Source: Macropodus opercularis (taxonomy: Eukaryota > Chordata > Actinopteri > Anabantiformes > Osphronemidae). Taken from it: a stretch of 64,000 nt of DNA. Positions 24,601-35,200 of the stretch are shown here, one piece after another (within the stretch, counting starts at the first letter, position 1; each line of letters starts with the position of its first letter). Below the pieces are notes generated by a model. That model was not told where the DNA came from, did not search any database, and saw only the letters and a list, made by a program, of their open reading frames with translations. The stretch covers positions 14,988,001 through 15,052,000 of the forward strand of contig CM061109.1 of assembly GCA_030770545.1 (NCBI GenBank). The letters are read 5' to 3'. Made by a program: the position numbers and the translations under genes.

Positions 24601-26269
24601 GCCGACCACTGATTGCAGTGAAACAAAATCAGGAAGCATCTGTAGAACTGAGACGGACATGGAAGGGAAGAGGTTGTGAACGTAACGTAGCGAACCCGAC
24701 TTCAAATTTCTTGGAATCAGAGGTGGTTTGACCTTGATATCGCACTCTCCGAGAGGCATGTTGTGCAAGTTGGTTCAGAGGATGATTAGGCAGCAATGAT
24801 GCCTTAGTGCACTTCCATGTTCTCGCAGCCAACAGTTAAAACTACTAGAACAAAGAATAGCAGCCTAATGGTCTGTTGCTTAGATGTTTTCCAGCCACTG
24901 CATTTAGTGACCTGCAAGATTGAACTCGATGCTACGTTGGTTTGAGAGCTGTTCTCTGAAATGTAAGAGCTTGCTCTTAGCTGTTTCTTTCTCAAATAGC
25001 TAGAGAATGAGTCATAATGTCGTCTACACGTTGCTCTTTTAGCATCATTTTTGTGTCAAGATGTGTGAAGTGTTTTCAGTGCTAAACATCTGCAAAGCAA
25101 TGCAACATGACAGTGAAGATGGTAACTACGTGTTTCTAAGGACTTCTGCCATTTGGATATTTGGACAGTGCTGTAATCACCATTTGACTCGTCTATACCT
25201 GGTGCGTACGCGAACAATTGACACATTTCTGTGGGAAGGAATCTCCTTGGTTGTTTGTGTCGTTATCGCGCTGGTGAATAACAGTGGAGAAGCATGAGAG
25301 ATGCGAGTAGAATAACAATCACCTGAGAGAAGGAGATAAACAGAAGTCAACAAGAAAAAGCAAGGAGTAATGGAAGAAGAAACAAAAAAGCTAAACGCAT
25401 GTGGAGGCTGCATATCACAGGGTCTGAGAGATACCATGCAGAGCCCGCCGACGGAGGCAGATTCACTGCTGTCATACATTATTGGGCTTTTTATCACTTT
25501 CCTATCAAACGCAGCGTTTTGCTGAGCACATGTGCTATTATTCAGCACAACTGGGCAACAAATCTTTTCTTAAAAAATCTAATTAATTCCAGAGAGATGT
25601 CCAGCCTAACTACAGTTCATGGCCAGTGAGAGTTTGCAGAAATCAGCTGAGACCTTGTGATAAATGATGCTGATGCTGAGGCAGAGGAACATCTATGAAG
25701 CCCAGAGATTGTGCTTAAACTCCTGGTTCTTCCTGGACACACGCTGAGTTGTCCTTGGACAGGAAACTAAAAACCCATAGGGTGCCATTATCTACTGTCG
25801 GGTAACTGTAACAACAACAGTTGCCCTGTGAGATAAATAAAGCATATTATTATGATTGTTGCTGCGGTCGCTGGTCTCTGATAAAATGCCATTAATTTCT
25901 GGCTGGTGGAGAAGGTGCTGCCAGTATTTGGGTTATGTTGTTGGTTTTTATGTCATTCTTTGTTTTTTGCTTTGCTTTTTTCCTCATTCGCCCAAGTGAA
26001 GCCCTGTGTCTGTTCCCACTGCAGGTATTCTACTGATGATGGCGCTGTGTGAGCAGGTGCACGTGTACGAATACATTCCCTCCACGAGGCAGACGGACCT
26101 GTGCCACTATTACGAGCATTATTATGACTCTGCCTGTACCCTGGGTGCCTACCATCCCCTCCTGTATGAGAAGAATCTGATCCGGCAGATCAACACAGGC
26201 CCAGAAAGCGACCTCCAGAAGGGACGGGTCACACTTCCAGGCTTCAGCACCATCAACTGTGACATTTGA
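15684..26269 (+). CDS. st6gal2: beta-galactoside alpha-2,6-sialyltransferase 2 (spliced, 5 coding exons)
   Basis: The product transfers sialic acid from CMP-Neu5Ac in alpha-2,6 linkage to terminal galactose (family knowledge: it favours LacdiNAc-type oligosaccharides) and is a Golgi type II membrane enzyme. Coding exons are 15684-16689, 19900-19997, 20613-20714, 22545-22719 and 26025-26269; phases join cleanly to 541 codons plus stop (human is about 529). Residues 1-9 are cytosolic, 10-31 are a signal anchor, then a long variable stem with a basic RRRR patch. The sialylmotif L starts at Cys317 (CAVVTSAGAI) and runs over the exon 1/2 join (DAHDAVLRFNAAP). The S motif is NPPSSGFIG around 453-461, then VHVYEYIPS, and the VS motif is HPLLYE at 504-509. 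The first of two adjacent ATGs was used; MRQWRR at residue 5 aligns with the human start region. Its last coding intron contains the final exon of the opposite-strand opsin. Confidence 0.95.
16690..19899 (+). other. st6gal2: st6gal2 intron between coding exons 1 and 2
   Basis: AT-rich intron with no recognisable coding sequence. Its one striking element is the perfect 15-bp palindrome at 18335-18369. A donor GTGAGT (16690) and an acceptor TTTCAG (ending 19899) bound it. Confidence 0.75.
18335..18369. repeat. 15-bp perfect hairpin beside an octamer motif
   Basis: AAATCACACGAAACT (18335-18349) is repeated exactly in inverted form at 18355-18369, with a 5-base loop TATGT. The flanks are also partly palindromic (AATGGA on the left, CCATT on the right). 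The left arm overlaps ATGCAAAT (18331-18338), a perfect POU/Oct octamer, and CCAAT occurs at 18305. It may be a regulatory palindrome or the remains of a short inverted-repeat element. Confidence 0.75.
20475..20490. repeat. T16 homopolymer
   Basis: A run of sixteen T about 120 bases before the acceptor of the third st6gal2 coding exon. It is separate from that exon's own short pyrimidine tract. Confidence 0.9.
20715..22544 (+). other. st6gal2: st6gal2 intron between coding exons 3 and 4
   Basis: About 1.8 kb from donor GTAGGT to acceptor CACCTCAG. Nothing coding, repetitive or structured was recognised. Confidence 0.7.
23203..23238. repeat. 13-bp perfect hairpin
   Basis: TTGTGTTCACAAT (23203-23215) is matched exactly by ATTGTGAACACAA (23226-23238), with a 10-base loop. 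On the minus strand it is next to an AATAAA (23204-23199) that could serve a long opsin 3'UTR, about 1.2 kb past the opsin stop. Confidence 0.65.
24025..24434 (-). other. opsin 3'UTR candidate
   Basis: Downstream of the opsin stop on the minus strand the first plausible poly(A) signal is ATTAAA (24030-24025), about 400 bases on; an AATAAA lies further at 23204-23199. Which is used cannot be judged from sequence. Confidence 0.35.
24435..24647 (-). CDS. tmtops: TMT opsin, terminal coding exon (C-terminal tail)
   Basis: On the minus strand CCGTCTCAG is followed by a phase-0 frame of 70 codons beginning FYRCFLILFHC. It is the expected cytosolic continuation after the seventh helix (NPLIY...MNKQ) of vertebrate TMT opsins. 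The preceding opsin exon ends in phase 0 at 29733, so the join is in frame. The Cys residues near the start may be palmitoylated, as in other opsins. The tail is rich in Ser/Thr and ends ...TPPEVTP then TGA at 24437-24435. The exon lies entirely inside an intron of st6gal2 on the other strand. The adjacent minus-strand reading frames are not coding. Confidence 0.85.
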   Translation of the reverse strand, partial: FYRCFLILFHCNQWSAENGNTSMASKTTAIQLNRRVCSNTMACTVHISTDVLNQCSVPAVKNTTPPEVTP

Positions 26270-29200
26270 GATATGAAACCTGACCCTCTGAGACCGAGAT
26301 ACACAATCGCATACGATCTGGCCTTTTGTGGCCGACTAAGGGAGAGGTGCAATAAAACCACCTGAGACAACGAGGCTGGAGCTTACAAATTTCAAATTAG
26401 GTCCCAGAAAAACTTAAGCCATAGCCCTCCGTTGGGGGATCAACGTGGAGGCCTCTGACAGACCTGGTCTTCATCAGGATGGTTTACCAGATCAGACACT
26501 TCGATCTCCAAGATGAAGCTGATAAGACATTTCTCTCTGCTTTAGCTGAGCCACGTTAGCTGTGGGTAGCAACAGATCCATGTGTTTAGATAGAGAGTGA
26601 ATTTTTCATAACTGGCTGTTTTTAATGTAAATGTTTTTCAATAACATGAGTGGTTCACCTTAAAACTACTACTGTCTGTGTCCGTGGACATTTGTGAACT
26701 TTTTTTTTTTCCCTTCTTACTGGGTCAAAAGGTTTGTGAATGTCGAATGCAGCACACGTTTACGTCCATGCAGAGGAGTGCGCGGCATTAAAGACGGACT
26801 CAGCGCAGCCCACAGGCTCCAAGTCGAGCTGTCGCGTCCCCTTACACTTGACATTCCTCTGATATCTACTGCTGAAGTCAAAAGCTGCGTTTTGTGCCAT
26901 CATGAGAGATTCGTTTCTCGCTATTGATGTTAAGCTGAACACTCGACTGTGCATGTTGACTCAAAGACGCCAGGTTGTCGCTTCTGGTTCACAAGTTTAG
27001 GATGATTCCTCTTTTGGTGTCAAGACGCCTGTCTCTCAGTTTGACGCTCACAGAAAGGTACTGGTTGCTCTTTTTAGATCCACGCAATCGACAATGACTT
27101 CATTTTTACTGCAGGTAGAATTAAATCGAAGCAAACGGGGCCAAAACAGATAGAGAACAGGTGCTTAGAACAGCCGCGACCCTGTGCCTACTGGCCGACC
27201 ACGCTTTCCTCGGGTTGCCTTGTGTTCACACGCATGCAGTGCATACTGTGGCAGGACTGCAGTGACGTTGAGTTTGATTGCCATGGGAGTGATCTGCGTC
27301 AGGGGATTCCCAGCTCTGCCTCAGCAATCACCAGCCCCTGTTTTCTGGCAGTTCACTCCTACTGAATGTACTTTTACTACTGTGTGTAATGACCAAGTCC
27401 TTCCTGGCGCACGCTTCTGCTCAGTGCAGGGATGTTTCTTTGTCGTGTGACTGCATGGAGCTAATTTCCTGCGACTTTAACCGCCTCATAGCTCTTAAAT
27501 TCACTGATATTGGTCTGTTCCAGGTGGAGTCCGTTAAGTGATTCAAGTAGAAATTAGTTTAGTTCAGCATTTCTTTTTTTTCTAAAGGTCAGACTAATCT
27601 TGCCTATAACGTTTTTTGTTTGTTTTTTTTACAGATAAATGTGCTTTTCTTCAGTATGTTCTTGTGCCATTGGTTGTGGTTTGGTATAAGATGTGAAAAT
27701 GTGTCAAAGAAATGTTGCTTTCAACAGTCTAATGGCTGTTGTAATAGAAATAATCGTGTGTAAATCATTCTAAGGCTTTGCGTTGCTGGTTGTGGAGTAG
27801 GGCTTGGTATCATTCAGTATTGCTACTTTTTAAATAATATTTGTAAAAAGGATTTTGTCAACAACCTGTGTTTTCCATGACCAAAAAGAGATGAATGTCA
27901 CTGAACAATACCTGTGAATATGCCACAGTTTGGTTGAGTTTATGTCAAAAAAGAACTTGATCAGACTCTTGCTGTGTTGTTAGTCAGCAAACTGATTCAA
28001 TTGCGTAGTTATTTCTAAGGTAAGCACAACCCAAAAGGACCTTCTGGTGAGGGCTGAAATCATTCATTCACAGAACACATTAGCACCATCCTGGTGATTG
28101 CAAACAAGCCGCTTTAGAAACTCCCAGTGAGCTAAGATGTGGTAGGCTTTGGTCACATTTACTCAACGGTTCTCGTGCTTGTCCCCTCTTTTCCTCTGCC
28201 ACAAGTCTGAGTCCCAAGAGGGTGAGACTATCGGAGGCAAGGATGGAAAACAGACATAAAAGCAAATAAAATATACGCCAGTGACTGATCCTGCTGCTGG
28301 ACTAATAAGTAATAACTTAGTTGGCTTGCATATTGTTTTTGAGTCCTGGTTGTAGGTCAACCCATGTGTCTGTGGATGTGTAGCAGGAGACTTGTATGTA
28401 ATTATTGCAATACTGATTTACTTTATACTGTGATCTAGGAAATTTATGTGGACGAATTAACCAGATGATATCGACTAATTCAGTGAATTGTGGGACAAAG
28501 ATGCTTCATCACATTGATGCCAAATTCTATAAATCTCATATTTCCATTACAGCTACTTGTTGATTTGCAGCCTATCACCCGCCCTACACCCTAGTTTCTG
28601 GAACATTTGGCTCTGAGTGTAAAACACTGACGTTTGATACCCAGCCCTTGCTGCAGGTCCGTTAGTTGTTACGTCATTAGGTGACTATTGGAGCACGGAA
28701 GCCAGTAAAGACAGCAGCTGTTGGAGGATTGTAGCCAACATTTTGTAAGCTTATGGGAGTTTTAACTTTGATTTATAATACGGGTTTACAGCTCTTCTTT
28801 TACGTTTCTCTGTTGAGATAAATGATCTAATGTTTTAGTGGTTGTGATTGTAACACACTGAAAGTGCAAAACCCCTGAACATGATGTGCGTGTATATTTC
28901 TAATAACGTTGATCACTGATCTGAGCACAGAGCATGCTAATCAGGATCAGGGCTAAGAGTCTTAAACTGTCTGTGCTGTACTGTGCTGCGAATAGACACC
29001 ATTGTCATTAATGTTGTGGGGGGCGATTGTACAATAGGGTTTTTTTATTAGGTGATGTTTTGCATTTTTCAGCGCATGCTTGTTGACGGGCAGTAACATC
29101 CAGCTAGTAGTGGTTTGCTGGGAGCACTTGATTGAATGAAAAGCCTTCTGGCAACTTGATCCTCACATTTTAATACTGTGCCATATTCCATTTTTGATTA

Positions 29201-32200
29201 TTTCTTAACAGAACAGATTAAATGAGGGATGAGCACAATTGCTTCTCCGAGAGGAATTTTATTGAATTTCGAATCCTATCCAATACAGTAATTGTGTCGC
29301 CAGTAGAAACTTGACATAAACACGTAATCCTTCACCTGTGCTTAGAATGGAAAACGTGTTTAGAAACAATTAATTATGTTTTCTTTCTGTAGTTTACTTG
29401 TGGAGCATATGCTGTTTTGATTTAATCGGTATTGGGGGAACTGCGATACCACACTGCCTCTTTAAGGTTTGTTTGGTTGTTGTTTTTTGACCTTTTTCTT
29501 CTGCAGCTCAAAAGAAGAGATAAAGAAACATCCCTGACCAGACATTGAAAGGAGGATGGTCCAACAGCCTTATGGTGTCTCTTCTTAACTTTGATTTACT
29601 GATGAGTAGGTTGATATTCAAAGAGACCGTTTGTATAATTTCAGCTGTTGTAATTTGTCTTTTCTACCTTGTAAATAAAGCTGTTATACATGTCGCACAT
29701 GTTTTTGATTTGAAAACATGATCCAGACTAACCTGTTTGTTCATAAGTATATAGATGAGAGGGTTGATGACAGTGCTGCTCTTGGCCAGAAGTGAGGGCA
29801 CCACGCTGGCCACAGGGCTGATGATGTTGGGCGGGCCGAACGTTGCCATCATGGCAACGACACCGTAAGGCATCCAACACAGCAGATAGCAAGCCGCTGT
29901 TGTCAGAACCATGAACAGTATGTGGTACTCTCTCCTCCGGGCTGCTGTCTTTCGGATCCTTCCCACCTGTGGAAGACAGCGGGAGAGTGAAACCGATCAC
30001 ACCTACATAGTTTTAGTCTCTTGTTTTAATTCAATTTAGGTTTAAGAAATAAATGGAGAATGACAACAATAAAACCAGTGATTATAAGTACATTTGACAC
30101 TCAACCACCTATTAGCTCCTTGTTACACGCCACAACAAAAGTCACATAGTTAACAAGCAGAAATCTCTTATTAGACCTTTCAAATTGAATGAGTAAGTAT
30201 TAGATTGGACAGTGGTTCATGTAGTGCCTCAAAATCTGACGATGACCTTGTTCTTGAGTTGTGTTAGTGTGTGTTGTGTTAATTATCACAAATTTACATA
30301 AGTTTGAGACTTCTACAATGGATTAGGTTGTTGTCGAAGTGGTTTTTCCTCTGCATGATACACTCCCTTCTGAACGTTAACGCAACCTTTATGTGAGAGG
30401 ATTTAAGCAGAACGGTCACAGCAACGCAACTCTGCTCATCGGTAAGATAACTTGAACAGATCGCGGTGCAAGAAACATCCAGTGCGTTCAAATTGTGCAG
30501 CCTACTGCACATTCACATCAGTGCAACTGTGTCTCTGGCCTCAGCTGCACGCTTCCACACTCAACCCACAGATTTTACATTACGATGGTGTCACAAGAAA
30601 AAAATGGCTTTTCTAGACTCTGGGAAAGTTAAACGATTTAAAAATTGTAATAAAAGTGACGTCATTTGCAGTAACGATGACTGTTTTCTGGAGGTTGAGG
30701 AGGGTGAAGCTGCATCCAGGTCTTGTGCTTTATCCTTCATCAGTTTAATGTATTTCCATTAGCAGCTGCATATCTTTGCCTTATGCCTCAAATAAGTGTT
30801 CGTGACTAATGGATGGTGAGTGAGAGCAAATCTGATTTGATGAAAATGTCACATGCTGCAGCAATTATGACAGAGTTTTTATTTCTTACGTGTTGCTGAA
30901 GGAGGTAAAACTAAAAGAGCAGTGAAAATCCTGCAGCTGTGGATTTTACTCGCTGAACTTCAGAATATGATTCTACTTAATAAAACAATAAAGCCCACAT
31001 GGCAAAAACTTTAGCTGAGTGGAGCCGATAACCAGAGATAGACAGAAGGATCAAATGAAATCCTTATAATACTGGTGAGATTTCTATTGTATGTATAGTA
31101 TATAATGCCCACGATAGAGAAAATGCATTGTACCAGGTCTATTTAGATGAAGTGGGCAGCAGCTCAGACCCCATCAAGTCTGAGCCATTATGAGTCATCA
31201 GGTTGTGTAACAGTCATCAAAATGCTTCCTGTGTGTGCCTGTCAGATCTGAACACTGTTTGCATGTGGCACACATCCAGAGTCTGCAACAAAACCTTGAA
31301 CAGATTGTTTTAACACACAGCATCTTGTCATTTTGCAGATGCATGAAGATTTACTAAGGGATGTGATAGAGGCTGGACGTTACTCAGAAGCGACTTTACG
31401 TTGCCACGAACTGAATTGCGTGGACACAGAAGCAGGGATGATTAAGGCTTCACTGAACTATGTAGAAATGCTGAGTGTTATTGTGGCACTTAATTGGTGT
31501 TTTAAATTAAAAGGGTTTGTCTGCTAAATAATGAATTATTGTTTTATCATTATAATTAGAAATTTGACTTACTGACCAATGTTTGATGAGAAATAAACTA
31601 AATCTAATTCAGCTAAAGTGACCCTCAGTAGCATTTGTAGGCAAGCGTACTTTGTGAAAGCTGCTTATGAACTAGGGGGTCTTAACGTCCGTCTGTGTTT
31701 GTGCACTTTACAATTGTACTTTTAAAGCACATTGAATTGCCTTTGTGTCTAAAATGTGCTGTTTAAATCAAGCTGATTCTATCTGAATAGCACTTCAAAC
31801 TCTTATAATCAATGTGCTTTTCTCTCATCTAAATAAACAAAAACGACGTCTCAGTGGTTGAGGCATTATCACAGCAGCTGATATATCTTAGGTTTACTGC
31901 TGTGATAATCCCTGATAACCCCCTCTGATCCAAATGACAAACATCTAAAACACCGGGGCGCAAAGGATTCAACATGCTTAGGCTAGTGAAGTCACTCTCT
32001 AAGTCTAAGTCTGCACACGCATGGACAGAAGAGCTGAGAACACAAACCCAGTGCTTAGTAAGGAAAAGTGTACATGTTTGCATCAAAAATACTCCACAAG
32101 GGCTGTAGATGTGGTGTATGTTTTTCTACAAATATTACACAAGTTCAAGCTCTAAATTATACCTAAAATGCAAAAATAGAACACAGAAAAATGCATCGTC

Positions 32201-35200
32201 TTCTAATTTTGAGTGGACTAAAAGTAGCATGGACGTCTCCAGGTCCAACTGTACAACCTCTTACCTGTCAAAATAAAATTCATGGGTTGTTTCCCTGGGC
32301 TGTAGGACCTGCGTCGTAGGGCAGTGATCCATGCTTTAAAATCATGCGGTCAGTGTTTTCTGTGCCTCATCTATTGAGAGCTGCACTCTTGGTTTCCACA
32401 CAGTACACAGCACCCACTGTGCAGGGCAAACAAACTCTGCAGGTCCTTGGGACTTTTCCTGATTGTACGGCAATGATTATTTAGAGCAGCTGAAGTAAAA
32501 ACCACTTATCCTGCATCCACTGAGAAACGTCGCCTGCATTGCCTTTCTCCAAATGAACTTAAAACATTGGCCAGATGTTTTCCAGCATTGGTTAGTGTTA
32601 TGTGGGCAATTTTCCAGCTATGTGCAGTCAAACTAGATGAAATGAATCCTGACTCGCTTCGGTTTGGGGGTTTTACTGTATCACCTTCTATCACTGAAGT
32701 GTGAGAGCGACGCGCGTCATCCTGTGGGGACTAGACGCTCGCTTCAGCTAGATACAGAAGCGTATCCAGAGAGGAGCTATTTCTGTAGTCCCAGCATAAG
32801 ACGGGAAAGTGAGATTTTTTCTGGTTCCCGGTGGATCAAAGCACTGTTCAAATACCTTTTCCTGTTCCTGTATGCACATGCGCCACCAGAACCCAAGCCT
32901 GTGTGTGTCAGAACTTAGGCCGTGGTGATGCTGTTGCCTGAGGGACCACAGAGACAGCTCACATTTTCAGTAAAGATAAGAGACTACCACAGATGTAAAT
33001 TTGCTAATTTTGATGTTGATGTTAAAGGCAGCTCCATGAAGTCAATGCGACAGCAAAATAAAAAAAGTCTGAAATTCCACCTGCATGAAGAGAAGCTCAG
33101 CCCTTTATGTCCATGACACAACCCCACAAGGCAGGAATATAACCACAAGCATATGCTTCTGCTGTCTCTGTACCTGCTTCACTGCCCACAGCAGCCTGCC
33201 ATAGCAGTAGATCATTACCAGGACAGGTAGACCCAGGCAGAAAGTGAACAGACAGATGATGTAGGCATGGGACTGGGCCGTCCGAGCCGTCCAAGACACG
33301 GAGCAACTTGTTCCTGCCCCCTCCGTACTGTAGCTGCTCCAGCCCAGCAGCGGCGGCACCGTCCAGAAAAGAGAATAGAGCCAAGTCGCCCCGACGGCAA
33401 GAAGAGGCTTGCGATAGTTTGGCCCCTGCTTGTTGTACACCGTCAGTGTGCTGTAGCGGTCGTAGGAGAGGATCACCAGAGATATTAGTGACACAATACC
33501 TGAAGAGAAAGAGGTGGAAAGAACAAGTAAGAACAGAGACATAAGCTGTATAGTTTCAGGAATATTGTTATTGTTCAGGTTCAGCACATTTCTATACAGC
33601 AGAGAATTTACAGAGGGAAAATGATTAGACAAACCGCGGGTATAGAAAACATAACAAATGTTCTTGTTCATTGAATCTTTCTACTTCAACACCATTTTGT
33701 TTTACATTTTACCAAAAAGATTTCACATTTCTTACAGGCATTTTAAAATGTTAAATTAAGCAACTCAATCCAGTTCTACAGTATAAAGCTCCTGCTCCAT
33801 GTCACCGTGTTGCTCTGTCTGTTCATTGTCAAAGCATCTTTAGTTGAGACAACATAATTAACAACAACAAACAGTTTTCTCATTTTCGCTTGCTCTGGCT
33901 GGAAGCAGCAGTTGTTCGGGGCAGGTGATTGAACTGTGTGTAGCCAGCTGATCTTCTCTGGCCAACACACCACATTAGCTTCTGATGGAAAAGCTGAACA
34001 TGATGGATGTTAGTGTCACTACCAGCTTAGACACATCCAACATGTTGTAGCCTCACATTTACGAGTATTATTTTATTACTAACTTTTCTACAGCACTTCT
34101 CCCCACACTAACTACTGACGTATGTTAGCTTCAACAGCACATCTTTAGAAAATGCTCTGCTTTCAATCACGCAATGCACTGCAGGCAAAAGGACAGATCT
34201 ACGATGTTTTTCATGACTGATTTAGCTATTGCAGTGAAGGAAATCAAATTAAGTTTATTTTATTTTTATAAGAAGCAGGCAAGAGATCATAATCTGTGCG
34301 ATGCAGTCACATGTGTATCAGCAGATAAATCGATATATCGGGCAGCTACCAGTGCTGGTAGGTGGCTTACTAAGTAACATTGCAGGTCACATTACTTTGT
34401 AGAAATGTGAAACTAAGCTTGTTTTAATAATGTGATTATTATGTATTATTAACTCCCGTTTAAAGGATGACTTGGCCTTGGCCTCCTAGTTTTCAGGCCT
34501 TGATGACGCTGCAGACCAGCATCGATTGAACCAGACCAGCAGATTCTGCAAATGCTCCAGTGACCACTCTGCACACTACAAGTCAAAGTTTGCAAGGTGA
34601 ACTTCCTGTTTTGTCTCCACTTGCTGTCTCTTTCACCTTAACATCCCCATATCTACCTAATTGTTTGCACCTGCCGTAACCTGCCCCTTTATAGGCAGCA
34701 CTACCGCCAAAAACTAGTGCCAGATCACCCGCTTACCCCACAGAAGACCTTCCAGCCTGCCATGTTTGTGCTGCCTTCGAGGTCTTAACCCTGCTGGATT
34801 ACTGACCTGTCTACCCTGCCTCTACCCTCTGGAACAGTGAGTTACTTGCTGATTTCTTGGTCAAATGTCTGGAAACTCTGTACTGAGATTGGTGCTGCCA
34901 TTCATTCTGCATGTCTCCAGTCTCGAGCTCTGGGACACCTGCTCTGATTCTCTCTGCCCCTCACTTGATTTGGAACTGTAATTGCTCTGTGGGAAGGTGG
35001 CTCTGGATTGTGATTATTCTTTTCTCGGACCAGCCTTTCCCCGTGTTGCTAAGTCAAACTGAATCCCCCTGATTGTCTCCATCCTGAGTGACCACGGGCA
35101 GAGCTACAGTGCGGAAAAACGCAGCTCTCACCAGTATCCACTGTTCACCTCTACGTCAGCCTACAACAAACAAACACAAAGATTTTTTCGATAGTCCCAG

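Larger units (their letters stand above)
22720..26024 (+). other. st6gal2: last coding intron of st6gal2, host of an opsin exon
   Basis: The intron runs from GTTGGT to an acceptor in CCCACTGCAG. It carries the last coding exon of the opposite-strand TMT opsin at 24435-24647 and a 13-bp hairpin at 23203-23238. A stretch at about 25795-25855 ends in GAGATAAATAAAGCATATTA, which resembles the 3' tail of a common fish repeat. The rest is AT-rich with no signal. Confidence 0.7.
29967..33173 (-). other. opsin intron 2
   Basis: AT-rich intron with a 13-bp hairpin (31865-31909). At about 31690-31790 lies a degenerate copy of a fish repeat tail (AAAGCACATTGAATTGCC...ATGTGCTGTTTAAAT). No coding sequence was seen on either strand. 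Confidence 0.65.

Noticed and set aside
29422..29560. Minus-strand frame with a basic end (SCRRKRS) and a downstream AATAAA, first considered as the opsin tail exon
   Set aside because: It has no usable splice acceptor in phase 0 and lacks the FYRCF start. The exon at 24435-24647 has both.
33267..33544. Open frames on the + strand
   Set aside because: They are shadows of opsin exon 2 on the other strand.
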